Part shown: piece by piece, positions 8,056-17,129 of the stretch | Layout of the letters: the number at the start of each line of letters is the position of its first letter | Position numbering within the stretch: the first letter of the stretch is position 1 | Assembly: GCA_023091735.1 (NCBI GenBank) | Contig: JALKBU010000701.1 | Span: 1 to 27,381, forward strand | DNA length: 27,381 nt | From: Trichomonas tenax | Taxonomy: Eukaryota > Parabasalia > Trichomonadida > Trichomonadidae | Reading direction: 5' to 3' | Notes under the pieces: model-generated | What the model was told of the DNA's origin: nothing | Databases searched by the model: none | Seen by the model: the letters and a program-made list of their open reading frames with translations, nothing else | Position numbers and translations under genes: made by a program

Positions 8056-8845
8056 TTACAAGCAATCTTTAGCAAGATAGGAGATACCCCTGAATATGTT
8101 CGAACCCGCATCTGCTCGCGACTTGATAAGGGAAGATTCCAAAATAAATTGAAGAACAGTATTATCGCTTAAATATGGATCCGCACCGAAGTAAATAAGA
8201 GCACTCGCAACTTCAATGTTTGGTGTCTTTGCGGCCAAATGTAGCGGAGTTAGATTTTCTTTTAATGAATACCACGATAGGATATATGTAGAATGTCATA
8301 AGATATGACCGAACGTTTTTGGAATTTACATCACTTCCATTCTTACATAAGAACTTAATTAAATCAATATTTTCCGACGCGACAGCGAGATGCAAAGGAG
8401 TCATTTTACGAAGATTTGGTATTGAAAGATTTATGTTATATTGACACCAAAGCCAATATACTAAATCAGGATGAGAATAAAATATCGCGTAATGGACACA
8501 TGCGTTTCCAAATGCGTCCACTGCATCCCAGTTGAAGTCAAGATCAAGTCCAGCAAGGAATTGAAGAATTTCAAGTGATCCACCGCCAGCTGCGAAATGA
8601 ATAATACTTCTCTGCTTTCTATCTTTCCTATAAAAGTCGCTTTCATTGATAAACAAGTACTTCAGACAGTTGATCGCACCAAAAAGAGCTGCTACACAAT
8701 GAATTGGAGGAGAATCTTTCATCATATCGTGTGAGTGAAAGTGGGATTGAAGGAATACGTAGTTCTTGTCCAATCCGTTTGCGAAAAGCAGCATGAGATC
8801 TTCCTCATTGTCTGATTTGAGCGTTCGAATTAAAACTTCATTCAT
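8056..8845 (-). pseudogene. Ankyrin-repeat gene interrupted by about 49 nt
   Basis: From ATG 8845 the protein shows ankyrin-type units: SPPIHCVAALFGAINCLKYLF, SIIHFAAGGGSLEILQFL, NACVHYAIFYSHPDLVYWL and TPLHLAVASENIDLIKFLCKNGSDVNSKN. After SKNV (to 8312) the frame runs into a non-ankyrin string and stops at 8213. The repeat pattern resumes in another frame from about 8262 as ENLTPLHLAAKTPNIEVASALIYFGADPYLSD and ends at 8056. Exactly 49 bases (8263-8311) separate the two halves; removing them would restore frame and repeat spacing. The segment begins near a 6-bp hairpin (GTCATA-TCT-TATGAC). It lacks the ACTAACACACAG 3' splice motif, so I favour an insertion, but an unusual short intron is not excluded. 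Ankyrin proteins are protein-binding scaffolds; the partner is unknown. Confidence 0.75.
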
Positions 8846-9150
8846 TGTTAATTTTTAATGTCACTTGCCACATTACGCCCCCCTAAATTTGAGAACCTTA
8901 CCCCGCCAGAGAATTTCCTTGTTTTCTCATTAATATAGCCAAGCGAGGCCCTACAGCACCCAGATATCAACGAAATTTTGAATAATCTTCCGATTCTATC
9001 GGCATTCGGTTTGAAACTTCGTTTTTGTCCACGACATTGTTCGTGTTTATGCGTTAATTGGACTCCGTATTGCTGCTACGCGGAGTTCTTTTCTCTAAGG
9101 AAACTGACATTTTGCCAATTACAAGATTTATATTATATTGGGTTCTTACC

Positions 9151-9194
9151 GCTTGGAAATAGAATAGCATTGTCAAGCTATTCTATTTGCAAGC
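9151..9194. repeat. Long hairpin, 18-bp stem
   Basis: The arms 9151-9168 and 9177-9194 are complementary at 17 of 18 positions and enclose the 8-nt loop ATTGTCAA. The inner 12 bp (AAATAGAATAGC) are perfect. Confidence 0.8.
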
Positions 9195-9359
9195 AGAATT
9201 GGTTTGTTCACACGATTACACAATTTATCGCAGATATAACATTATTTTATTCAATATCATATATTTAAACAGTACAATCATAAAGCCATTGACTATGTTT
9301 ATCCATTGGTGAAGTATGAAAGCTTAATTCTATAAAGATCACATTAATTTATTCATGCG

Positions 9360-9468
9360 CATTCAATTCAAATTTTCCGAGCTTTCAAATGAATAATACT
9401 CTATTAGGTATATGTTAATTGAAGGCGCATGAATATATATATACAGGCACTTTTTGAGCTTCTCTATA
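9360..9468 (+). repeat. 109-bp repeat, copy 1 (decayed ankyrin promoter)
   Basis: This stretch matches 19277-19385 at about 105 of 109 positions with no gaps. Weaker similarity continues to about 9525. There the TCATTTTTC initiator of the other copy is TTATTTTTC (near 9507), and the ATG position is lost (GTAACTCACAA against ATAATGACACAA). No ankyrin reading frame follows. It looks like the remains of a paralogous gene's 5' end. Confidence 0.75.
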
Positions 9469-9741
9469 AAAATATATTATCCATTCTCTATTAAAATTTT
9501 ATATATTATTTTTCGTAACTCACAAAAATAGGTCGTCCTTCAACCTTAATGAGTCTGAATAAGAAGAGAATATCGTAATGATCATTCATAACATTGATGC
9601 ATTATTAGTATATATGATTCTATGTGTAAGGTTTAATATGTTTGTCGTTGGAATTTTGTTTTGGTATAAGTGAATACTAGAAAAGAATGATTTTAAGTTT
9701 TCAAAACGATAACGATTATTTTGACACTTTTCAAAAATATA

Positions 9742-11193
9742 ATGCATCACATATCTGTTCAAATCATTAATGATACAGATTCTTCTGATTCTGTTGACGA
9801 TTTCGGCGTATTTTTGGATGAAGACGTCGGTGACAAAGACGTTTTCATGTCGATGTGGAATTATAACAATAATTATCCAAATCATGTTACAGAAGACATT
9901 CCAAAGGACCAAGCGGCGTTACAAAACGTTGAAGATGCATTCAAGAATCTTAAGAGCGCGTTAAATGACATGACAATCCTTAAAAATGTGATTCAATCAA
10001 ATATAACGAAGAAAAATTTTGCTTCTATAAAGATTCCAGCCAACTCAAGCGAAGCAGACTCAGATTTTACAGCATTTGAAGCACTCAGACAGAGAAAAAC
10101 TCAATTGGAAGAAAGCAGCCAATTTTTATTCAACTCTGCAGAGTCTTTGAAGAAAGAAATAGAAAGTACTCGTCAGTATTTCCGCGAGATAGACCAAATT
10201 TCACAGAAATTCCCACTTAAACTCGTGCAAACACCCGAAAAAGTCACAAAAATTGCAATTGATACAGTGATTTCATCGAATAATTACATTTATTTGAACG
10301 AGAAAGAGAACAACGAAAATTCTGGAAGTGATGACAATTCTTCTTGCATCGAGTGGACACTTTCTACAAAAACTCATTTTTCATATAACGGAAAATCTTT
10401 CGTTTTGGAGTCAAACTCATCATTCATTAAGTGCCTGTTCGACCTTATGTGTCACCAATTGTTCGAAAGGATAAAAGACGACCAAATCAAATCAGCAATT
10501 CATTATTCAGCAGATAAAGACTCTAGATCGGTATACTTCGACATTGGAACAAAGGAAACTTGGGTATTTGAGTTGGGTGAACAGAAAACTAAAGGAGACA
10601 TTCCTGTTTGGATTCCAAAATTAATTCATTATATTCTTAATCCAAAGGCACAACCAGCATCATATATGCGGCTGCTTCTTTATTATTTAACAACATTTTC
10701 ATCACTTTATCAGTCATTAATGGATAGATTTATTTATTCAGATTTCTGTCAACTCATAGTGAAATCACAGCCATGTTCTACAGCCTTCCAGATCTCTTCA
10801 CCTCATCTTATGATTCCATACATCGCATTTATCGATAAGTGGAGAGTTTCGATGACAGAAACGCCAAACGAAATGAGATGCATTCCTTATTCAACAGACG
10901 GACGTGGATTGACGCCATCATTAGATAAATGGTGCGATAGCACTTTCACGACACTCTTTTTGTCAATGGCCGAAAGAATTACAAGAAGCTTCGGATATGT
11001 GTTCAAGAATAAGAATCAATACGGAACTGCTGCATTCGGTGGAAGAAAGATCAAATTTAAACCGCTTCCAAAGTCAAATGATGTAGAAATTTCAATCACG
11101 TCTCACTCAACGAAGAAGAAGAACTGGAACCAGATACCAGGATCTGACTATTTCGAGAGAATGTGCGTAATTCTATTTACTGATCTCAATTAA
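9742..11193 (+). CDS. Coiled-coil protein, possibly Mediator subunit Med17-like
   Basis: A 483-aa soluble protein. The first 45 residues are acidic (DTDSSDSVDDFGVFLDEDVGD). A helical region with coiled-coil character follows (about residues 55-165), containing AFEALRQRKTQLEESSQFLFNSAESLKKEIESTRQYFREIDQI. This helix pair, ahead of a short IPLKL-like strand (KFPLKLVQ) and a mixed alpha/beta C-terminal half, is reminiscent of Mediator subunit 17, a scaffold of the RNA polymerase II Mediator head. The match is by eye and weak, and other coiled-coil proteins are possible. I start at ATG 9742; the frame is open to 9721 but begins there with TTG. Close upstream is GACACTTTTC, only a partial initiator match. 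Confidence 0.7.
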   Translation: MHHISVQIINDTDSSDSVDDFGVFLDEDVGDKDVFMSMWNYNNNYPNHVTEDIPKDQAALQNVEDAFKNLKSALNDMTILKNVIQSNITKKNFASIKIPANSSEADSDFTAFEALRQRKTQLEESSQFLFNSAESLKKEIESTRQYFREIDQISQKFPLKLVQTPEKVTKIAIDTVISSNNYIYLNEKENNENSGSDDNSSCIEWTLSTKTHFSYNGKSFVLESNSSFIKCLFDLMCHQLFERIKDDQIKSAIHYSADKDSRSVYFDIGTKETWVFELGEQKTKGDIPVWIPKLIHYILNPKAQPASYMRLLLYYLTTFSSLYQSLMDRFIYSDFCQLIVKSQPCSTAFQISSPHLMIPYIAFIDKWRVSMTETPNEMRCIPYSTDGRGLTPSLDKWCDSTFTTLFLSMAERITRSFGYVFKNKNQYGTAAFGGRKIKFKPLPKSNDVEISITSHSTKKKNWNQIPGSDYFERMCVILFTDLN

Positions 11194-11426
11194 ACATCCT
11201 TAAAATTGTCTTTTTATTATTATAAATTCTTAATTTTGCTATATTTACATCTTTCAAAGCCTTTTTACAATCAAATTTAATAATATTTTCAAATTTAAAA
11301 ATATTTTTAAAATAGCAAATATCTCTTTAAATTTATCTAAGATATCGAAATATATTTTAAATTTGAGAAGGAAGCTAGCGTGTTTTTAAACATATAAAAA
11401 GAATTTTTACTTTATAGAGAGATTGA

Positions 11427-12359
11427 TTAAATTTTCCTCATTTCGTTATAGTACCAAGCGAGATATCCAAGTGTTGCTACGAGTAATAGGAATGTTCCTA
11501 AAGCAGCTGCCATAGACACCGAGATTGGAGGCTTTGGAATATCTGGAACTGCAACAGGAAGGATAAACTTCTTTGTAAGTGTGCCAAAGTTATAGGCAGC
11601 ACATATAAGGTTGTTATCAGTGATTTCTAAGCATTGATTAACATAATCATCAGAAAGTTCTTTTCCATACTCTGTGTTATATACGGTTGTCTTGGTTGTG
11701 TTATATGTGGCATTAACAGCCTCATTCCATGTCATATTTATTTCACAAGGTGGATTTGGATATTTAAGAAGCAATCTATCAACATTCTTGTAAAACTCGG
11801 TCCAACCGTCCTTGCTGTATGGAGTTTGAAGTGTGTAGCGGCCGCATCCTGTGTCCCAGAAATCAAGAAGTGACATTTCTTTTCCTTTGTATTTAATCAT
11901 GAATTTCTTGCCGCTGTCGTCGCCATCTTTGAATCTGTCGTTGTCGAAAAGCTCAGAAGTGTGTAAAGGAGAGAATGCTTCCAAAAACAGTCCTGCAACG
12001 ACTTTGAAAGCAAAATTGTATGACCATCTGTCGCTAATTGAGTTGTTAATAATTCCCGGAAGAAGATTTGTAAGCTGTACTGTTAAATCATCATTATTTC
12101 GATGATAATTTTCGGTTTGCATTGTCGGCTGTTGCACGAAACGCCAATGGTTGAAACACTTTGTATTCGTTGGTGGAAATTCAACCCTCGCAATCCATCC
12201 ACCTGCAATGCAAAGAGGATCAATTTTTTCATGCATCTGATTTAAAGCTCTCTGATAAGCGGGAGCCGCTGAATCGAACTGTCTGAGCATAAATTCTGTC
12301 GCAAGCATCAAAGCTTCTTCAGACCATGAATTTATACTTGAAATTAACAAGAAAAACAT
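11427..12359 (-). CDS. S1/P1-nuclease-like membrane protein, ligand-poor
   Basis: A 310-aa protein with a short hydrophobic leader (MFFLLISSINS). Cleavage there would expose Trp12, matching the N-terminal Trp zinc ligand of S1/P1 nucleases. Other landmarks are GGWIARV (54-60), NHWRFV (H71), FLEAFSPLH (H133) and LLDFWDTG (D169). The family uses nine zinc ligands. Aligned by eye, W12, H71, H133 and D169 are kept, but five appear replaced: His6 by Leu17, Asp45 by Ala57, His116 by Gly123, Asp120 by Glu127 and His149 by Leu165. A membrane helix at about 283-306 ends the protein with a short basic tail, so it would be a type I surface or lysosomal membrane protein. Several N-glycosylation sequons (NNS, NMT, NAT, NTT) agree with secretion. 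Nuclease activity is doubtful. Confidence 0.75.
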   Translation of the reverse strand: MFFLLISSINSWSEEALMLATEFMLRQFDSAAPAYQRALNQMHEKIDPLCIAGGWIARVEFPPTNTKCFNHWRFVQQPTMQTENYHRNNDDLTVQLTNLLPGIINNSISDRWSYNFAFKVVAGLFLEAFSPLHTSELFDNDRFKDGDDSGKKFMIKYKGKEMSLLDFWDTGCGRYTLQTPYSKDGWTEFYKNVDRLLLKYPNPPCEINMTWNEAVNATYNTTKTTVYNTEYGKELSDDYVNQCLEITDNNLICAAYNFGTLTKKFILPVAVPDIPKPPISVSMAAALGTFLLLVATLGYLAWYYNEMRKI

Positions 12360-12366
12360 TTTAAAC

Positions 12367-12372
12367 TAATGA
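12367..12372 (-). promoter_or_regulatory. Initiator (TCATTA) of the nuclease-like gene
   Basis: On the minus strand TCATTA places the first transcribed base at 12370, giving an 11-nt leader before ATG 12359. This fits the trichomonad pattern. Confidence 0.6.
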
Positions 12373-12613
12373 TTCTCTTCTTCATATATCTATAACCTGC
12401 TCATCGAAATTTGCAGATTTTACAATAGAACTATTCAGTTTAATCAATATAATTAAATTCATAATTTTCATTAAACATATTTGAACAAAATTAACTATAA
12501 CAATATATAACCTTTCACGAGTATATTCTAAATATATTTCTAACGGACAAGAATTTACTATTTTTGAAATTTGAAATTAAAAATAATTGATAATTTGCTA
12601 ATACAAACAATAT

Positions 12614-14596
12614 TTATAAGTTGTGTTCTTCGAATTGAATCTTATCGAGGAATGTATAAAGAATATCATCAGATATTCCGTTGCATATCTTTGAGTTTGT
12701 GCCGACACTGAATTTCGGCATTTCTTGGATCACTTGAGGTTCATCGACATTAAGTTCTAATACAGGGTCGGGGAGATACTTCATTGTGTATCCATTAACA
12801 ATTCTCATGAAATTGGAGAGAATTTGAGCATCTTTGTCACTCTCTTGGGAAGCTGTTATATATCCAATAGCTTTCCACATATGCTTGCTGGCTAAAATAA
12901 AGTTTTGACCCGCACAAACAATGCTTGGTCTAAAGTCAGTTAAATATCGAATAACAAATGTGCCTTGAAGCTGACCAAGACAGAATGGAGCTGCATCATT
13001 GTTGTCAAGCAATGCCCATGGTGAATTAACAAGTTCAAATACCTCATTCAACTCTAATCTTTGTGCATATGTATTTTTGATATCTATCCTATTAGCACGG
13101 TAAACAACACCATCCATGAAACTATTTGATGTGGTGTAATCAAGTAGTTTCGCTGGAAGAATTATATCAGGATTTGTTAATAATACAAATTCGCCTGTTG
13201 CATGGCTGAGGCCAATATACTTAGCAGCAGATAGAATGAATTCATGTTTGTTCTTTGTTTTCTCTTGAATTTCTTTATGAATTGTTTCATCTACTTTGAT
13301 AAATCGAACTTTGCCGTTTAAATTCTTACCGACGTTGACATATGATGTGTTGCTTTTACAGTTATAGTCAACAATCAAAATTTCAATTCTCGCAAGTGGG
13401 ATCTTTTGAATTGATAAATCTAATATATCAAGAAATGTTTGAAGCCTGGATTTGTGATATGTATCGTTTCTTGCTGCAACAACAATGGACAAATATGGTT
13501 TTTCTTGTTTAATTGATTTTGGAATTGATGATTTAAGTAAATCAGATGGTTTTCCTGAATCAGAGAGTTCTACAGTTTTGATGTTACTAATGAAGTCATT
13601 ATCTAATTTATATTCATTCGTATATTTAATTTCGCAATTCGGAAAATTAACTGTTAATATATCTTTTAGTGTCTCTGAATTGAATGAAATGATTCTTTCA
13701 GTTGTTTTTCTGTGTAAGTCATTGTGATTTAATAAAAATTTGGCGACATCCGAAGCTTTGATTGAAGTAAATGGATATTTCTCATAGTTATCAACTACTG
13801 TTTTGTTGAATCTGAGGCATTCATTTGTAGCTCTGTGAATTGGGTTCTCTGTATCTTTAACACCCGAATATTGTGAAATAAATGGAATAAGAACAATTGG
13901 AACTTCAAACCAGTTTGCAATCTCTATTAAACTCTTAGAATAAGGCGGGTGATGTGCAATAATGAATGGAATCTTATATTGAACCAATGATTCACAATAA
14001 GATTTGATATTCTGAACAATTTGACGTTCTTCATATCTCATATATTTTTTATAATGGACCTTATGAGATAACGGCTGTGGACAAATGATTGCTTTCTTTA
14101 TTTTAGGAGCATTAAATGTTAATGCTTCAAATATATATGCTATATCGATGTCAATGATGCCATTTATTGCTATGTAAGGAGTCTTCTGCTGTATAAGAGA
14201 TTTGATGACTGCTTGACCGACATTTGTGTTTGCTCCAATAACAAGAAAGTATTCGATGTCTGTTTGCAAGAAATATGGATTCAAATTGAATATTCTTAAG
14301 AATTCATTTGAATATTTTGTTCTATCTAAACATCCATTTTCGTTATGTAATGAATGTTTGTATTTGAACTTCGATGACAGATTATTTGATGCTATTGAAG
14401 GTATTGCAATCTCTTCCCACTTATCATCAGTGGGATATATCAATTCCATAGTTTTTGTTGAATTATTTCGTCCAAATCTTGATAATGATAAAGTAATAAG
14501 AGGCAAAAACACAGTGCAAATCAGCGCCGTTATCACCAATATGTTTCTTGTCATTTCTTTCTTCGTGAAACCTCTGTTTCGATGTCCTCTAACCAT
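12614..14596 (-). CDS. Type II membrane protein: Rossmann-like domain fused to GT2 glycosyltransferase
   Basis: A 660-aa protein with a basic N-terminus and one membrane helix at about 18-39, the layout of a Golgi type II enzyme. Residues about 113-300 form a Rossmann-like domain beginning YFLVIGANTNVGQAVIKSL, with later motifs AIICPQPLSHKVHYKKYMRYEER and PFIIAHHPPYS suggesting an epimerase/dehydrogenase (SDR-type) fold. Residues about 368-580 look like a family 2 glycosyltransferase. They begin LSIVVAARND, continue with EILIVDYN (405-412), and have GLSHATGEFVLLTNPDIILP (462-481), where NPD would sit at the sugar-nucleotide/metal site. The usual Tyr-x3-Lys of an active SDR is not obvious, although HYKKYMRYEER is Tyr/Lys-rich. 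The likely role is making or modifying surface glycans. ATG 14596 follows TCATA with only a 3-nt leader; a second ATG at codon 15 is an alternative. Confidence 0.75.
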   Translation of the reverse strand: MVRGHRNRGFTKKEMTRNILVITALICTVFLPLITLSLSRFGRNNSTKTMELIYPTDDKWEEIAIPSIASNNLSSKFKYKHSLHNENGCLDRTKYSNEFLRIFNLNPYFLQTDIEYFLVIGANTNVGQAVIKSLIQQKTPYIAINGIIDIDIAYIFEALTFNAPKIKKAIICPQPLSHKVHYKKYMRYEERQIVQNIKSYCESLVQYKIPFIIAHHPPYSKSLIEIANWFEVPIVLIPFISQYSGVKDTENPIHRATNECLRFNKTVVDNYEKYPFTSIKASDVAKFLLNHNDLHRKTTERIISFNSETLKDILTVNFPNCEIKYTNEYKLDNDFISNIKTVELSDSGKPSDLLKSSIPKSIKQEKPYLSIVVAARNDTYHKSRLQTFLDILDLSIQKIPLARIEILIVDYNCKSNTSYVNVGKNLNGKVRFIKVDETIHKEIQEKTKNKHEFILSAAKYIGLSHATGEFVLLTNPDIILPAKLLDYTTSNSFMDGVVYRANRIDIKNTYAQRLELNEVFELVNSPWALLDNNDAAPFCLGQLQGTFVIRYLTDFRPSIVCAGQNFILASKHMWKAIGYITASQESDKDAQILSNFMRIVNGYTMKYLPDPVLELNVDEPQVIQEMPKFSVGTNSKICNGISDDILYTFLDKIQFEEHNL

Positions 14597-15207
14597 TATG
14601 ACCCCTCAATTATATTTACAGACCCTATATTACTACCGAGAAAAATTCAACCAATTTGTATTTGATTTTTTGAAATAAGCTTCATTACACACATTAAATG
14701 CACTTCATTATGAAATCGATTTTGTATATTGAAATTTCATCTATATTATTTGCTTTCAATCAATAAAAACATCAGAAACATTCAAAGTTTCAGTATTTGA
14801 AATTATTGCATGAATACTTCTTTGCAATTATGTAATCAAATTTATATATTATCAATGTGTATATGGATATCGATATATCATCTTCTTTTCGTATTAAATA
14901 GATGAATCATAGATTTTGTCAATCTCTTTTGAGATCACATATATTTATTTCCAAATATTGAGATTTATTTATTGGCATTTAAAACATAAGCTAAAATCTT
15001 CATGGAAATGATAGAGACATATGAGAAATTAATAGATAGTGAGTAAAAAAAGAAGTTGAAATTGGCAAAATTTCACTGACACGATTTTGATGTGATATAT
15101 GCAATAAAAAGTTCTTCAGCAGTGAAACTACATAGTCCAAAAGTTCCAAATCAATTGAATTTCTTATGAAACAAACAATCGGTGAAGTTACCAAAAAGTG
15201 ACAATTT
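14597..15207. promoter_or_regulatory. Divergent intergenic region
   Basis: This is the AT-rich spacer between the divergent glycosyltransferase (-) and DYRK-like kinase (+) genes and must hold both promoters. On the minus strand TCATA immediately precedes ATG 14596. On the plus side the nearest motif before ATG 15208 is GACAATTT, a poor initiator match. No RNA gene or repeat is seen. Confidence 0.4.
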
Positions 15208-16441
15208 ATGAATTCTCCTTCGCAGCAGCCTTTGCCAATCGGACCATGTCTCGTAACTAACACTGTTCGTGCATCTCCGGAGTCACCGGATAGCACGGAT
15301 GGAGAGCTCATTGTTTACCAAGGGACGCAAATTCTAAGTCCTCTCGGCGTTATCTACACGCTTGTCGATAAAGTTGGCGAGGGACACTCTGGAAATGTCT
15401 ACGAGGTGACTATGAACACGGAAAATGGCTCTGACCAATCTTTCGCAATGAAAATTTCAAAGTCGGAGAGATTCTCTCTTGATAATTTTTCTTACGAAAT
15501 ATCAGTAATGCAATACGTATGTACATTTTTGTTCACTAGAAAATAGCGCGAATTTTGTGTTATTTCTTATGAACAATCATTTTTTATTTACTAACACACA
15601 GATAAATCAGAATATTCAGCATGAAAATCAAAATTACATTCCAACTCTTCATGATAGTTTTATGTATCAAGGCCATATATGCGTGATCACTGATATTGGC
15701 GGATCAAATCTATACAACATTTTAGCGAACAGAAATTTCGAAGGACTTTCTCTGAGTCACATACAATCAATCGCACGCGATCTTCTACATGCTCTCATAC
15801 AAATACACAGAATTGGAATTATTCACGCTGATATAAAACCAGAAAACATCATCCAAGCAAATCCTTATTCAGTACACGTTAAATTAATTGACTTTGGCAA
15901 TTGCCAGACAATAAATAACCCAGTCGAAGAATTTTATATTACAACAAGATTTTATAGAGCTCCAGAAACGGTTTTACGGCTGGGAATAAGTACTAAGATT
16001 GATGTCTGGGCTCTTGGCTGCGTATTGGTAGAGTTGTTCTTAGGATTACCGATTTTACCAGCGATAAACGAATATCACCTCATGAGCCTCATTGAGCAGA
16101 CAATTGGACCGTTCCCAGCAAGCATGATTGACAATAGTCCAAGACGTAACGCAATGTTTGAAGAAGATTATACAGTCAAATCTGCCCAAGCAATTACGCA
16201 GCAGGAGCCAATAATGTCTTTCGAAAGCTTTGAACCGTATTTCGTTTACCAGCAGCTCTGTGACATATTAGAGAACTATCCAATCGATAGTACTTTCAAT
16301 GAAGCGAGAGAAAGATTAGAAATACTCAGAAGGGAGAAATTCATTAATCTTGTCATTCAAATGCTTAAAATCGACCCAGAGGACAGACTTTCAGCTGAAG
16401 AAGCACTACAACATCCATTTTTGAGAATGCAAATGGACTAG
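15208..16441 (+). CDS. DYRK/HIPK-like CMGC kinase, two exons
   Basis: Two exons (15208-15516 and 15602-16441) encode a 382-aa kinase; unspliced, the frame stops at 15546. The Gly loop is GEGHSGNV (57-64), the ATP Lys is in FAMKIS (K82), and the helix-C Glu is E97. The catalytic loop reads HADIKPEN, with Ala in place of the Arg of HRD (178-180), which DYRK relatives also vary. DFG is at 200-202. The activation segment FYITTRFYRAPE carries Tyr215 at the position of the autophosphorylated Tyr of DYRK kinases. HPF near the C-terminus closes the domain. An insert between the IGPFPASM segment and the end of the domain is CMGC-like. The family phosphorylates Ser/Thr in targets after Tyr self-phosphorylation and acts in growth and splicing control elsewhere. 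The absence of Arg in HRD suggests regulation not tied to loop phosphate binding. Confidence 0.88.
15517..15601 (+). other. Spliceosomal intron (85 nt)
   Basis: The intron starts GTATGT (15517-15522) and ends ACTAACACACAG (15590-15601), where the branch-point sequence is fused to the 3' splice site as in known Trichomonas introns. It interrupts the kinase in phase 0 between Tyr103 and Ile104. It contains in-frame stops, and removing it joins the N-lobe to the rest of the kinase domain in frame. The length is within the known range for these introns. Confidence 0.95.
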
Positions 16442-17129
16442 TTCGATTTTTCCAGTATTAATGATATTTTCGGAAGACATCTTTCGTTATAAGATGGTTT
16501 CCAACCAATTACGCATCATTTATAAGTGTGAAAAAACAGATTTCGTAGAGTTAGTACCTGACATGTAAATCAGCAACTCCGACTCACCAAAAGTCAATTA
16601 AAGACACATGAAAAGACATTAAACAATCAGTTGCATATTACGCAGTCTATATTATGCCAAGTATATACCTGTACTTTCACACTTATCGGTAATAATATTT
16701 TATGATTAATGCAAGTGATGCATTTATGGAGTTTTTTGATTACCAATACATTCTAACATACATTTTATCAAGCAGCTCCAGCTTATTAGGAAAAATCTCA
16801 TCAAGTTCTTCGCTTTTCAGTTCTAACAATCCTCAGCAAGTTTTTGTTCAATGCCAAATGTTGCATTCACACTATTGATACAATATCATGAGATTTTTAT
16901 GAATAATGATTGATTTTTTTTTGCACAAAGCTATTGACATCATTTCATACGGCAGATAAAAAGTGGAATTCAGAAAACATTATATAGTAATATTTACAAA
17001 CAAATATATAACAAAAAGAATAAATATCAAAAAATAATCTCCAAACAATTCACAATATCATACATCAAGTTATGCTATGCATACAAATAAACATTAGAAC
17101 ATGGTAACGCTGAATTAAATTTCGATATT
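16442..17129. other. AT-rich intergenic stretch
   Basis: This lies between convergent genes and holds no intact gene. A 31-codon open stretch on the minus strand (16740-16832) reads like a helical protein tail (LKSEELDEIFPNKLELLDKM) and may be a gene relic, but it has no start codon. Confidence 0.4.

Larger units (their letters stand above)
8846..9741. other. Long non-coding region with hairpins and a dead promoter copy
   Basis: A 290-base open frame at 8978-9268 does not look like protein and is not called. Instead 8987-9194 carries several hairpins: CCGAT-TCT-ATCGG (8988-9000), CACGA/TCGTG (9031-9046), ACTCCG/CGGAGT (9061-9086) and a long one at 9151-9194. The part 9360-9468 duplicates the upstream region of the ankyrin gene at 19436. 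The Med17-like gene starts at 9742. Confidence 0.5.

Noticed and set aside
8978..9268. A 96-codon open frame on the plus strand
   Set aside because: Its composition is not protein-like, it overlaps several hairpins, and no initiator or family match is seen.
16740..16832. 31-codon helical string on the minus strand between the DYRK-like and DENN genes
   Set aside because: No ATG, no upstream continuation and no splice motif; possible relic only.
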